A DNA stretch of 64,000 nucleotides from Saussurea involucrata. Its lineage: Eukaryota > Streptophyta > Magnoliopsida > Asterales > Asteraceae. Position numbers and translations under genes: made by a program. Each line of letters begins with the position of its first letter. Position 1 is the first letter of the stretch. Below are positions 22,887 to 34,112 of this stretch, piece after piece. The notes beneath the pieces were generated by a model, which saw only the letters and a list, made by a program, of their open reading frames with translations, was not told where the DNA came from and ran no database searches. The DNA lies in assembly GCA_033807775.1 (NCBI GenBank), contig CM066313.1:88475484-88539483 (forward strand), written 5' to 3'.

Positions 22887-24621
22887 TGTAACGACCGCAA
22901 TCCCAAACATAGTTCATATAGCATAAATTTCATAACGTCGTTATTTAACTAAGATACATCACATTACAACTTCGGTCCTTTAGTCATAAACAAAATACAT
23001 AATTTCATTACAAACTTTCTTTTGCTAAATACATTACAACTAATAACAAGACATGACGGTAAAACATGCCATAATCTTCAAAAACACACTTCTTCCAAAA
23101 GCTATCCATCGATTACCATTCCTACTTGTCCTTACTCGATCCACGACCTAGAATACATATTTTAAAACAAAAATGAGGGTTAGACCTAGCGGTCTAAGTG
23201 AGAAAACCCCTGTCCTTTCACAATCATTATAAAATCCATTTACATGAAATCTTTTATATAAACACATATATATCATACGTAATTAAATACCAATCAAGAC
23301 TCGTGCACTGTGTTCAATTCATCCTCATTCTCATTCTCATTTCCCCTGGCCATATCAGTTGGTTGCGAGCCAACAACACCGTTGTACAACAACTACAGCA
23401 AACCCCGCCGACCATAATTTCGGCTAACATATATTCGTGTAGTGTAATGCACATATAAATACAATATATATCTCAATATATCATATTGTCATTTATGAAC
23501 ACCTAATCACATTATCTATCACCCTTTTCAATCTACACGTATATGTATTCTAGTTTAAAAACATTTTGAAGAAAAACTCACCTGTTAGCTTAACAAAATG
23601 CTTCCAAGCCTTTTTCCACAGATTCAGTCCTTTACTCAGGATTCACAAAATCTGTAACAACCAGATACAATATCTCTTTACCATATAGAACACATGAGAC
23701 TCTTTAGCAACTGAGAATCCTAATTAACCTATCAAACTCTTATCCTCAATTGTTCCCCTACGGCGACTTAACACGGGGGTTCCGCTACCCGGTTAGCGGA
23801 TGGGGTCAAGGGGCAACGCCCTTGCGGGGTCTGGGGGCTGCCCCCCAAAAAGTTTTCGGAACAACTTAACTCAAAATACAATTGGAAACTTTATCCGAAA
23901 TCACAAAATTGGTCAAACAGCTAAAGTATCCGGAAACCACAGTTTATCCGGACAACACCACTTTTCCGGACAGCATGACTTTTTCGGACAGCATGACTTT
24001 TCTGGGCAACCTATACAATACGGACGTCATCCGGACACCAAAGTAATCCGGATACTATCCGGTATCCAATTCTATCCGGAAAACATAGGAAAAATGGAAC
24101 TTACCCGGATAAGGAAACCGTTCGAACACCTTTAAAACACCATCCGGATACCACCAGCAAAATTACCCGGACACCTCTTACTGTGTCCGGACACTACTGT
24201 CGGTTTGCCCTATTTCTACCCATAAATCCGCTGATTCATTACCAGATGTAATTCTAACTATTCTACTCCGATGGAAACATTCAGCTATCAATTATACACA
24301 TAATATGTAAAGAAAACATACCTCAAACACTTCCAATGGATCAAATTTGAAGCCCTAACTTTTCCCCTTTCTTTTTCTTCTTCTTTTGCTCTCAACACAC
24401 ACACCTACAGGTATGGATATTTCTGTTTTTATGAAATGTCTGAATATTGCAAGGGATAATATCTAACTCAAATTTACCCTTTAAACCTTAAACTATCCAC
24501 TAATGACTCAAAATACCCTTAACTCATAATTTATCCCAAACTCACCCTAATTATTAATTATAACGTTAAATAAATTTAACAAAACTAACTTTTAACTAAC
24601 GAACTTACCCGGGATATTACA
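22887..24621 (-). mobile_element. Solo LTR, 1735 bp, minus orientation, TSD CCCCT
   Basis: It begins TGTAACGACCGCAATCCC and ends CCCGGGATATTACA. A perfect CCCCT duplication lies at 22882-22886 and 24622-24626. There is no internal region. It carries a TCCGGA-type array at 23915-24200 and a donor-like AGGTGAGTT (minus strand, 23577-23584). The minus strand also has an acceptor-like ATGTATTCTAG|GTC near 23150. It sits in exon 4 of the Ulp1 gene. Confidence 0.92.
23915..24200 (-). repeat. TCCGGA-centred short repeat array
   Basis: At least ten TCCGGA or near-copies at 20-35 base spacing, with intervening ACAGCATGACTTT-like spacers. The hexamer is itself a palindrome. Same location class as the arrays of the other LTRs. 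Confidence 0.8.
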
Positions 24622-24626
24622 CCCCT

Positions 24627-24699
24627 TCCGATCGATATCAGTCGCCCCCTTCTGATCGATATCAGCCGCCCCTTACGATCGATATGAGACGCCCCCTTC
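24627..24699 (+). repeat. GATCGATATCAG-type triple repeat in exon 4
   Basis: Three units of about 25 bp (GATCGATATCAGYCGCCCC) are coding repeats, giving SDRYQSPPSDRYQPP in one frame. They form the only host sequence between two independent LTR insertions. Confidence 0.75.
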
Positions 24700-26221
24700 T
24701 GTAACAACCCGAATTCCCAAACATACAAATAACACATATTTCATAACATAATTTCACCACAAAGATACATCATATTTCATTTACGGACCCTTAGCTTAAC
24801 AAAATAAGTCTTTCAGTACAAACTTTTTCCATAATAACTACTAAACATGATAGATACAAAAATGCTTCATGGTTCTTCAAAAGAAATTCCTAGATCTTTC
24901 CTATCACTTGTCTTTGTTTGCTTCACGACCTAGTCTAAGTGAGAAAATCCCGGTTAGTTTGAAATCATTTACATAAATCCGATACATATAACACAATCAC
25001 AGATATCAATTAGAACTCACAATTCGTGTACTTTCCTTCCTCATTCCCATGGCCATATTAGTTGGTTGCAAGCCAACTAATAAATTAACTCCGCTGTACG
25101 ACAATTACAGCCAACACAGCCGTACGAGTACTACAGCCAACACCACCGGTCCTAAGCCCGACCAATATACTCTCGTATAATACTCATGTAAATATAATAT
25201 ACATCTCTACATATTATATTTCCAACATAAGCATATAAACACATCATCAATCACATTTCCAATACACACGTATATGTATTCCAGTTTAAAAATATTTATA
25301 AGTAAAACTCACCTGTTTTGCTTATGACCAAAAATCCTTCCAAGCCTTTCTCAAGCACTCCTAATTTTTCAGCCCAATTTTACAGAATCTGTAACCACAT
25401 AAATACAAATATCTCTTTAAAGACTAAAAACTCTAAGATTCACAAAGTCGTCGACTTATATCGCAACCAACTACTGAAATAACCCCATGTCGCAATACAC
25501 AACACATATCGCAACCAACTACTGCGACACAGTACCATGTCGCAACCAACTACTGCGATATCTCTTCATATCGCAACTGACCATTGCGATATCAAGAGCT
25601 TGTCGCAACTCAAGGTTGCAATATGCATGAATGTCGCAACGCAAGGTTGCGATATCTATGATGTTCATCCATATCTCAGTCCACTGTGTTCATCCTAAAC
25701 CCAGATTTTTGCGGATATGTTTAAGACTACCATTAGAACACTAATCCAAACCCAAAATATACATATCCTTCTAAAAATACCAAAACCCACTTCTAACTCA
25801 TATAAAACTTAATATACATAAAAGTAAGGATTTTTATAGGATAGTTTGCCTTTAGATTTCTTGAACTAATTCCTAATAACCCAGCTGAAAAAATCAGTTC
25901 TTCTCTTGTTCTTGACCTTTCTTCTTCAAAATCACTCTCCTTTCTCTCCTCTTCTTTTGTCGTGAACAATAAACAGACACGCACACTTAGGACTTTTGCT
26001 AATAGTGTCTTAATGAGACACCTCCTTGTGTCTAAAGGAAAAATGGCGGTGGTGGTGGATAATATCTCCACACTCACCAAACAAACCCCACACTTATCTT
26101 ATTGGGCAAAACTTACCCCCAAACTTCCAAATAAAAAATTAAAATTTACCCTTTAACTTCTAACTCCATAAAATACTAAAAACTTTAAATAAATAAATAA
26201 ATAACATACCTGGTTATTACA
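24700..26221 (-). repeat. 3-prime LTR of the chromovirus
   Basis: Matches 30931-32519 but lacks about 47 bp (after GACCTAG near 24932) and one unit of the TCGCAA array. Donor-like AGGTGAGTTTTAC occurs on the minus strand near 25310. Confidence 0.92.
25453..25671 (-). repeat. TCGCAA..TTGCGA array in the 3-prime LTR
   Basis: Units such as TATCGCAACCAACTACTGCG and TATCGCAACTGACCATTGCG form short imperfect hairpins. This copy has one unit fewer than the 5-prime LTR. Confidence 0.85.
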
Positions 26222-26238
26222 ACATCTCCCCCTTAAAA
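26222..26238 (-). other. Polypurine tract of the chromovirus
   Basis: The minus strand reads AAGGGGGAGATGT directly before the 3-prime LTR start TGTAATAACC. It primes plus-strand DNA synthesis. Confidence 0.85.
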
Positions 26239-26259
26239 GAATTCCATCCCGGAATTCAG

Positions 26260-26740
26260 TTAAGCGAAAAGATGAGGGTATTTGGTTCTCATTTCTGACT
26301 CTGATTCCCACGTAGCATCCTGACCTCTATGATGTCGCCACTGAACTTTCACTTGTCTGATCTCCTTATTCCGCAGAACCTTGACTTTACGGTCAACAAT
26401 AGCTTCAGGTTCCTCCACATAATTCAGCTTTTCATCAACTTGTATATCTGGTAGAGACACTGCCTGATCTGGTGTAACCAAACACTTTCGAAAATTTGAC
26501 ACATGAAAGTTTACCTTGCTTTCCAAATCGAATGACTCCTTTCCAAGGTGAGACTTTTAACATTACAAAATCTCCAACTTGGAACTCTAACGGTTTCTAG
26601 CGTCGGTCGGCGTAACTTTTCTGTCTGTCTTGAGCCACTTTTAATCGTTCCCGAATCTGAGTAACCTTATCCGCGGTTAACTGAACTATATTTGGCCCCG
26701 CTAACTGTTTCTCTCCCACTTCATTCCAACATAAAGGCAT
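26260..26740 (-). pseudogene. Integrase C-terminus and chromodomain (pol end)
   Basis: Minus-strand frame 26526-26260 reads through KVNFHVSNFRKCLVTP and LRNKEIRQVKVQWRHH to DATWESESEMRTKYPHLFA, a plant chromovirus chromodomain. Such domains direct integration to chromatin. The stretch 26527-26740 still shows NEVGEKQLAGPNIVQLTADK and ADRR but has stops and shifts, separating it from the integrase core. Confidence 0.85.
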
Positions 26741-28045
26741 TCAGCATTTTCTACCATACAAAACTTCAAACGGTGCCGCTTGTATGCTCGAATGGTAACT
26801 GTTGTTGTAGGCAAATTTGATCAACGGCAAATGCTTATCCCACGATCCCCCGAAGTCAACAATGCAAGCCCGAAGCATATATTCTAATGTCTGAATCGTT
26901 CGTTCACTCTGACCGTCAGTTTGAGGATGATACTCCGTACTTAGCTTTATCTGTGTACCCATTTCTTTTTGAAAACTCCTCCAGAATCTTGAAGTAAAAC
27001 GACTATCACGATCAGAAATAATCGAGATTGGAACTCCATGTCGAGTTACTATTTCATTAATGTACAACTTGGCTAATCGTTCCAACGAATCAGTTTCTTT
27101 TATTGGTAAGAAGTGAGCAGACTTTGTCAACCTGTCAACAATCACCCAAATGGCATCAAATCCCTTCGAAGTCCTTGGTAGCTTTGTGATGAAATCCGTA
27201 GCAATTTGCTCCCATTTCCACATTGGTATTTCTAAACGTTGCAACTGACCAAACGGCTTTTGATGTTCAATCTTTACCTTCTTACAAGTAGTACAATCTT
27301 CTACATGTTGAGCAATACTTCTTTTTATTCCCGGCCACCAATAAAATTGATTCAGATCTTTATACATCTTATTCGTACCTGGATGAATAGAGAAGCGAGA
27401 TTGATGAGCTTCTTGTAGTACCTGATCATGTAAACCACCCAAATGAGGCACCCAGATTCTGTTTCCTAAACAAAGTACCCCCCGATCGTCTTTTACAAGT
27501 GATGTCGATATCCCCACTAACCTTTCTGATTTCAAATGTTCTTCTTGATAAGCTTCTATTTGACACTTCAGCAATTCGTCAAAAATGTTAGGTAGAAGTT
27601 CAGCTCGTAATGCTATGGCTTTTATTGTTCCACTCCTTTCTTGACGACTTAGTGCATCAGCTACCACATTCGCCTTTCCCGGATGATAAAGGATTTCACG
27701 GTCGTAATCATTCACTAGTTCTAACCATCTTCTTTGCCTCATATTTAATTCCTTCTGATCAAAAAGATGTTGGAGACTCTTGTGATCGGTAAAAATTTGA
27801 CATTTAGAGCCGTAAAGATAATGTCTCCATATCTTCAACGCGAAAACAACTGCTGCAAGTTCCATGTCATGTGTCGGATACTGTCTTTGATGATCTTTTA
27901 GTTGACGAGAAGCATAAGCAATTACTTTACCACGCTGCATAAGTACACATCCCAATCCCAGTTTGGAAGCATCACTGTAAACAACAAAGTCCTCGGAACC
28001 TTCAGGTAATGCTAATATCGGCGCGCTATAGAGCTTCTTTTTCAA
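26741..28045 (-). pseudogene. Pol: RNase H and integrase core
   Basis: The RNase H part has VYSDASKLGLG, MELAAVVFALKIW, IFTDHKSLQHLF and NVVADALSR (D-E-D-D). The integrase has an HHCC zinc-binding region ending CTTCKKVK, then the D-D-E core in WEQIATDFI, ISDRDSRF and DGQSERTIQ. The frame ends at a TGA (26741-26743) after YGRKC, inside what should be a continuous integrase. The frame stays open upstream of 28045 towards the reverse transcriptase, so the start listed is not a real initiation site. Confidence 0.92.
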
Positions 28046-28164
28046 TATTCGGAATGCTTCATCCTGTTCTACCTTCCATTCAAACTTCAGATTCTTTCGG
28101 GTCTGCTTAGTGAGAGGCGTAGCGATACGAGAAAAATCTTTTATAAACTTCCTATAGTAACCAG

Positions 28165-28938
28165 CTAAACCCAGAAAACTACGTACTTTGGTTGACGTTC
28201 TCGGTGGTTCCCACTTTTCAATCCTTCCACTTTCATCGGATCAACTTGAATTCCTTTCTTAGAAACTACATGCCCAAGAAACTGAACTTCCCGTTGCCAG
28301 AATTCACATTTAGAAAACTTAGCATATAACTGTTCCTTCTTCAACAATTCCAGAATTAAACGAAGATGGTGCGCGTGATCCTCTTTGGATCGGGAATAGA
28401 TAAGGATATCATCAATAAATACAATAACAAATTTATCGAGATATGGCTTACATACCCGATTCATTAAATCCATAAAGGAAGCTGGAGCATTCGTCAGTCC
28501 GAACGGCATTACTAAAAATTCATAATGACCGTACCTTGTGCGAAAAGCAGTTTTCAGAACGTCTTCTTCTTTAACCTTCAATTGATGATAACCAGATTTT
28601 AGATCAATCTTGGAGAAATAACAAGCTCCAACTAATTGATCGAAGAGATCATCAATTCTGGGAAGCGGATACTTGTTCTTGATCGTGCGCTTATTCAGTT
28701 CCCGGTAGTCAATACACATTCTCATCGAACCATCCTTCTTTTTCACAAATAAAACTGGTGCACCCCACAACGAAGAGCTGGGTCTGATGAAACCTTTATC
28801 GGAAAGATCCTGAAATTGCATCATCATTTCTTTCATCTCTGGTGGCGCTAAACGATACGGTGCACGAGCTACAGGAGCGGCTCCAGGAATCAGATCTATA
28901 CCAAACTCTACTTGTCTAATGGGCGGAAGACTATTCAA
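28165..28938 (-). pseudogene. Pol: reverse transcriptase
   Basis: Contains APYRLAPPEMKE, MRMCIDYRELNKRTIKNK, DLKSGYHQLKVKEED, VMPFGLTNAPASFM and FVIVFIDDILIYS, the conserved fingers and palm with the F-x-D-D catalytic motif. A one-base deletion near 28215 diverts the end out of frame; the true continuation (SFLGLAGYYRKFIKDF) lies in the frame of the RNase H. A second shift near 28950 separates it from the protease. Confidence 0.93.
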
Positions 28939-29612
28939 GTCTTCGGGGAAACTTCTGGAAATTCACTAACAATTGGAATATCTTCCAACTTACTCTTCTC
29001 TAGCTTATTATCTATCATATAATCTAAGTAACTCGGGCAACCTTTACTGACACACTTACGAGCTTTTAACATAGATATTAGGCAAGATTGATGATTTCTA
29101 CGATCACCATAAATCACTACTGGCCCCTTCTCATGTAAGATAACATTTATTAACTTCTTATCACAAACTATGCTAGCTTGATTCTCAGCTAACCAATCCA
29201 TCCCCACTACCACATCGAACTCGATTAAAGCTATAGGAAATAATTGTATCGGTACTCCACACCCTTCTATATTTATCACACAGCTATCAAATACTTCTTT
29301 AACCGACACGTGATTATCATTTGCAGTATCTACCATTAAAGCATGATCTAACACTTTAGGCTTTAAATGCATATAAGCAGCAAATGAAGGAGATACGAAC
29401 GATCGGTTTGCACCGGAGTCAAATAACACTTTAGCACATGTAGAGTTTATTAAAAAGGTACCTATAACCACGTCCGGAGTTTCCTCCGCTTCTTTTGCTT
29501 TCATCTGAAATGAACGACCTCTTGTTCTTGGTGGTTCTATTCTTGGTACTACTGGTCTGACAATCGTTGGTTTTCCTGACGTACCCCTTGCTGTATTCTT
29601 TCCCTCGGGCAA
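28935..29612 (-). pseudogene. Pol: aspartic protease region
   Basis: Shows VLFDSGANRSFVS (active-site D-S-G), VVGMDWLAENQASIVC and the linker ending IVSEFPEV just before the reverse transcriptase. A one-base shift near 29615 separates it from the gag zinc knuckles. Confidence 0.9.
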
Positions 29613-30667
29613 TCAGACTGTATGTGATCCAGAGAATTACACGAGAAACAAAACCGCGTTACTCGACAGTCTTTAGCAACATGCCCGGTCTTCCCACACC
29701 TATAACAAATCCGAGAATCTACTTGACAATTTCCTTAGTGGATACGGTTACACTTCGGACAAGGTCTCTCCGTTGTTCGGAAAGGCATACGGTTCTCAAA
29801 CCTCTGGAACCTGGACTTTTTCGTATCATATTGTGGTCCTTCCCACTTCCTTTTTCCCGCAACGGTTTCCGCGGCGTCTACTGCGGCGGAGAAGGTTTCT
29901 GGTCCTTTAGCAATTACAAAACTTCTGACTTCTGCATTCAACCCAAAGATAAACCTTTCAATCTTCATGACCTCCGTGGCAACATAATACTCCGCAAAAA
30001 GAGATTTTTCCAGAAAACGAGCAGTGTAGTCCCGAACAGATAAACTTCCTTGCTACAAGTTCATAAACTCTTCCTCCAATTGTTTGACTGCTGCATGAGG
30101 ACAGAATTATTTCCTGAAAGCTATAATGAGTTCTTCCCAAGAGAAGGTAGAATATATGTCAGAACCTCCCGAAGAAATATGAGCTTCCCACCAGTATAAA
30201 GCATCGCCTTTCAACATTGCAGTTCCATAAAGTACCCTATCCTCTTACGTGCACTTACTAGTCTTGAAGATAACTTCTATTTCCTTCAGCCATCTCATAG
30301 CTTTCACTGGATCCCGGTCTCCTGAGTAGGTCGGAGGCTTATAACAGAGAAACATTTTATAATCACACTTTTTCATTACTGGTACAACAGTAGGTGTAAC
30401 GGGCATCTCCTCTTCATGAGTAGGATCTGGTCTTTCCATTTCAGTATTATGAGTTTGGTTGAACATAGCTTGGATATTGGCTTGTAATCTTCCCATTTCA
30501 GCTGCTAAATCGTCTCTTGTAACAAATTCCGTACCACGCCCCTGAGCTCTGCCTCCAGTTCTGCCTGTACCTCTTTCTCCCCCTCTTCCCCTTCCTCCAG
30601 CTGTTGGATTTGTTCTATTCGGATTTCCTCCTCCTTCCCGATTTGTTTGTCGAGTACCACTCGCCAT
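29613..30667 (-). pseudogene. Gag of the chromovirus, four in-frame stops
   Basis: The ATG at 30667 opens MASGTRQTNREGGG with a Gly/Arg-rich N-terminus, then MFLCYKPPTYSGDRDP and ALYWWEAHISSGG of the gag core. A single frame runs to three CCHC-type knuckles (CPKCNRIH.., CYRCGKTGHVAKDC, CFSCNSLDHIQSDC). Stops interrupt it at 30245-30247, 30107-30109, 30053-30055 and 29735-29737. Stops in this number indicate an old, inactive insertion. Confidence 0.88.
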
Positions 30668-30916
30668 TCTGTTGATTCAGACAAGGTTAATATTCACATA
30701 AGCACATACCCCATATAACAAGGTATTCCAGTCTAAACATGTACTTGTAAGTTCACAATTACACTGGCCGGGTGTAATTTGAAATTACCTTACATGATGT
30801 TCCTTCTACCTTTTTATACTTAACATCCCAAGGTTCTAAAATTATTAGGGACATCCTACTTCACATGCAGTTTAAGTCTATGTACGAATACTAATACCTA
30901 AATCCCTTAAACTAGG

Positions 30917-30928
30917 GCTCTGATACCA
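30917..30928 (-). other. Primer-binding site of the chromovirus
   Basis: The minus strand reads TGGTATCAGAGC, 2 bases after the 5-prime LTR. 30668-30916 is the leader. Confidence 0.9.
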
Positions 30929-30930
30929 TC

Positions 30931-32519
30931 TGTAACAACCCGGATTCCCAAACATACAAATAACACATATTTCATAACATAATTTCACCATAAAGATACA
31001 TCATATTTCATTTACGGTCCCTTAGCTTAACAAAATAATTCTTTCAATACAAACTTTTTCCATAATAACTACTAAACATGATAGATACAAAAATGCTTCA
31101 TGGTTCTTCAAAAGAAATTCCTAGATCTTTCCTATCACTTGTCTTTGTTTGCTTCATGACCTAGAATACATATTTTAAAACAAAAATGAGGGTTAGACCT
31201 AATGGTCTAAGTGAGAAAATCCCGGTTAGTTTGAAATCATTTACATAAATCCCATACATATAACACAATCACAGATATCAATTAGAACTCACAATTCGTG
31301 TACTTTCCTTCCTCATTCCCATGGCCATATTAGTTGGTTGCAAGCCAACTAATAAGTTAACTCCGATGTACGACAATTACAGCCAACACCGCCGTACGAG
31401 TACTACAGCCAACACCACCGGTCCTAAGCCCGGCCAATATACTCTCGTATAATACTCATGTAAATATAATATACATTTCTACATATTATATTTCCAACAT
31501 AAGCATATAAACACATCATCAATCACATTTCCAATACACACATATATGTATTCCAGTTTAAAAATATTTATAAGTAAAACTCACCTGTTTTGCTTATCAC
31601 CAAAAATCCTTCCAAGCCTTTCTTAAGAACTCCTAATCTTTCAGCCCAATTTTACAGAATCTGTAACCACATAAATACAAATATCTCTTTAAAGACTAAA
31701 AACTCTAAGATTCACAAAGTCCTCAACTTATATCGCAACCAACTACTGAAATAACCCCATGTCGCAATACACAACACATATCGCAACCAACTACTGCGAC
31801 ACAATACCATGTCGCAACCAACTACTGCGATATCTCTTCATATCGCAACTGACCATTGCGATATCTCTCCATATCGCAACTGACCATTGCGATATCAAGA
31901 GCTTGTCGCAACTCAAGGTTGCGATATGCATGAATGTCGCAACTCAAGGTTGCGATATCTATGATGTTCATCCATATCTCAGTCCACTGTGTTCATCCTA
32001 AACCCAAATTTTTGCAGATATGTTTAAGACTACCATTAGAACACTAATCCAAACCCAAAATATACATATCCTTCTAAAAATACCAAAACCCACTTCTAAC
32101 TCATATAAAACTTAATATACATAAAAGTAAGGATTTGTATAGGATAGTTTACCTTTTGATTTCTTGAACTGATTCCTAATAACCCAGCTGAAATAATCAG
32201 TTCTTCTCTTGTTCTTGACCTTTCTTCTTCAAAATCACTCTCCTTTCTCTCCTCTTCTTTTGCCGTGAACAATAAACAGACACACACACTTGGGACTTTT
32301 GCTAATAGTGTCTTAATGATACACCTCCTTGTGTCTAAAGGAAAAATGGCGGTGGTGGTGGATAATATCTCCACACTCACCAAACAAACCCCACACTTAT
32401 CTTATTGGGCAAAACTTACCCCCAAACTTCCAAATAAAAATTAAAACTTACCCCTTAACTTCTAACTCCATAAAATACTAAAAACTTTAAATAAATAAAT
32501 AACATACCTGGTTATTACA
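30931..32519 (-). repeat. 5-prime LTR of the chromovirus
   Basis: The minus strand runs from TGTAATAACCAGG (32519) to CGGGTTGTTACA (30931). It contains the inverted-repeat array (31728-31966), a donor-like AGGTGAGTTTTAC at about 31584, and an acceptor-like ATTCTAG|GTCATG near 31163. Confidence 0.92.
31728..31966 (-). repeat. TCGCAA..TTGCGA array in the 5-prime LTR
   Basis: Same units as 25453-25671 plus one extra CATATCGCAACTGACCATTG-type unit near 31869-31900. The unit is also shared with 8826-9172. Confidence 0.85.
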
Positions 32520-32524
32520 CCTTC

Positions 32525-32824
32525 CTCCTCCCATCAAGATCCGACTTCCACCGAGCCATCTTATGGCACCTTACACGAGCTGTGGGACTACGTTCGGGGG
32601 CCAATACACGCGCGTCATGATAATCTGGAGGACCTCTACAGATAGTTTTGCGCTGTAAATGTTAGTGTGTAACTTAATTTATCGGCCATGATCTTTTAGT
32701 TTGTATACTAATATTACGTTCTAAATTTGTTTTAGCTGTCGAGTACACGCCGATCCATGTGCCGTTCGGACAGGGGGCACAGGAGACGGTTGGCACCACA
32801 TCCTATCCGTCATTCCCTGAGAAT
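32525..32824 (+). pseudogene. Ulp1-gene end of exon 4 and exon 5
   Basis: After the LTR the exon reads SSSHQDPTSTEPSYGTLHELWDY to LEDLYR, then a TAG. Exon 5 (32736-32824) opens after TTTTAG and encodes EYTPIHVPFGQGAQE and VGTTSYPSFPEN. Its end resembles the following repeat exons. The exon 4 to 5 phase does not fit cleanly, so this junction is uncertain. Confidence 0.55.
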
Positions 32825-32903
32825 GTAAGTCACACTGAGTAACCATTATAGTTATATGTTAGTTCCTAAGTTTGTAACTCTTGTAATGATCAATGTCATG
32901 CAG

Positions 32904-33286
32904 GCTGGGATGTCGGGGGCATACACCTCCCAAATGCCGCCGTTTGGCACCACATCCTATTCTACTATCCTTGAGAGTGTAAGTCACACTGAGTAACCAT
33001 TATAGTTATATGTTAGTTCCTAAGTTTGTAACTCTTGTAATGATCAATGTCACGCAGGCCGGGATGTCGGCGGCATACACCTCCCAAATGTCGCCGTTTG
33101 GAACCACATCCTATTTTACTATCCCTGAGAGTGTAAGTCACACTGAGTAACCATTATAGTTATATGTTAGTTCCTAAGTTTGTAACTCTTGTAATGATCA
33201 ATGTCACGCAGGCCGAGATGTCGGGGGCATACACCTCCCAGATGCCGCCGTTTGGCACCGCATCCTATTCTACTATCCCTGAGAGT
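32904..33286 (+). repeat. Tandem exon-intron array: three 75-bp exons with near-identical 79-bp introns
   Basis: Exons 32904-32978, 33058-33132 and 33212-33286 are each 75 bp, phase 0 to phase 0, and encode 25 residues of the type AGMSGAYTSQMPPFG plus TTSYSTIPES. Each is followed by a 79-bp intron GTAAGTCACACTGAG...ACGCAG, and a fourth such intron (32825-32903) precedes the array. The period is exactly 154 bp. Exons 5 and 9 carry diverged partial copies at their edges, so the array grew by duplication of one exon plus intron without disturbing the frame. Confidence 0.9.
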
Positions 33287-33365
33287 GTAAGTCACACTAA
33301 GTAACCATTTTAGTTATATGTTAGTTCCTAAATTTGTAACTCTTATAATGATCAATGTCACGCAG

Positions 33366-34033
33366 GTAGGGATGTCGGGTGCAGGGGATTATACAACCCC
33401 AATTTCGACGTTCGGCACCACACCATTCATGGACCACTTGGGCCTATCGGACGCAGACTATTACAAGCCGGAAATGTCGGGGTCGTCGTACGTCACACCG
33501 CCACCTTCCATGCATACTGTAAGTTATTTTGGTAGTTTTGGTTTAATTGTGAACATTTCCTAAATTGTACTTAAAACATCTAATAACTTAATTTTCAGAC
33601 GATGGGGTCGGGACAGGAGCTGGCAATTTTCGAGGAGCACTTCTCGGAACCGGAAGATGACCCGATGGATGTTGTAGATCAACAGGCGGAGGCTGCATCC
33701 CCGTCTAGGCCGGTTCGGGAGCCAAAACGTTCAAAATATTGGGGTTCCCCATGGACATGGCAAAAATCTACGACACCGCCCCCTCAAAAGCAAGCAAAGG
33801 AAGCGGGAAAGAAAGCGGGGGGAAACAAGGGAGGAAAGAAGGCGGGAAAGAAAGCGGGAAAGGGAAAGGTGGCTTCACCGGAGGGTCTACCGGCATCGGA
33901 TATATTGAACCTGTGCCAGACTGGTGACCTACCCCGCAGGATATTCGTCCCTTTCTTGAGCCTGGACATCACCCCCCGCTTTTTCCATGTATTGCTGGCA
34001 GTTAACCCTTTGGACTATGAGTTAGAGGATGTG
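33366..34033 (+). pseudogene. Ulp1-gene exons 9 and 10: linker and lysine-rich region
   Basis: Exon 9 (33366-33518) encodes VGMSGAGDYTTPISTFGTTP and a Ser/Pro-rich tail. Exon 10 (33599-34033, 145 codons) has an acidic start (EEHFSEPEDDPMD), a basic region KQAKEAGKKAGGNKGGKKAG that could be a nuclear localisation signal, and the entry to the protease domain (RRIFVPFLSLDITPRFFHVL). Both exons are open with GT-AG borders. Confidence 0.75.
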
Positions 34034-34112
34034 GTTAGTATGAAGTTTAACTATAGTCATATAATCAAATATATTTATATTACATGTCTAACCATCTATT
34101 TTTTATGTATAG

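Larger units (their letters stand above)
24700..32519 (-). mobile_element. Full-length Ty3/gypsy chromovirus, TSD CCTTC
   Basis: 7.8 kb on the minus strand. LTRs are 30931-32519 (5-prime, 1589 bp) and 24700-26221 (3-prime, 1522 bp), with a CCTTC duplication at 24695-24699 and 32520-32524. The primer site is at 30917-30928 and the purine tract beside 26222. Order is gag, protease, reverse transcriptase, RNase H, integrase, chromodomain, the chromovirus order; long LTRs and the Met primer fit the Tekay/Del clade. Several stops and frameshifts make it inactive. It sits in exon 4 of the Ulp1 gene in antisense orientation. Confidence 0.93.

Noticed and set aside
28935..30140. Plus-strand frames opposite gag (for example 29567-30043)
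   Set aside because: They are antisense shadows of the gag/protease coding strand, with no domain.
26260..30667. An active autonomous retrotransposon
   Set aside because: Four gag stops, at least three frameshifts and an integrase stop are present.
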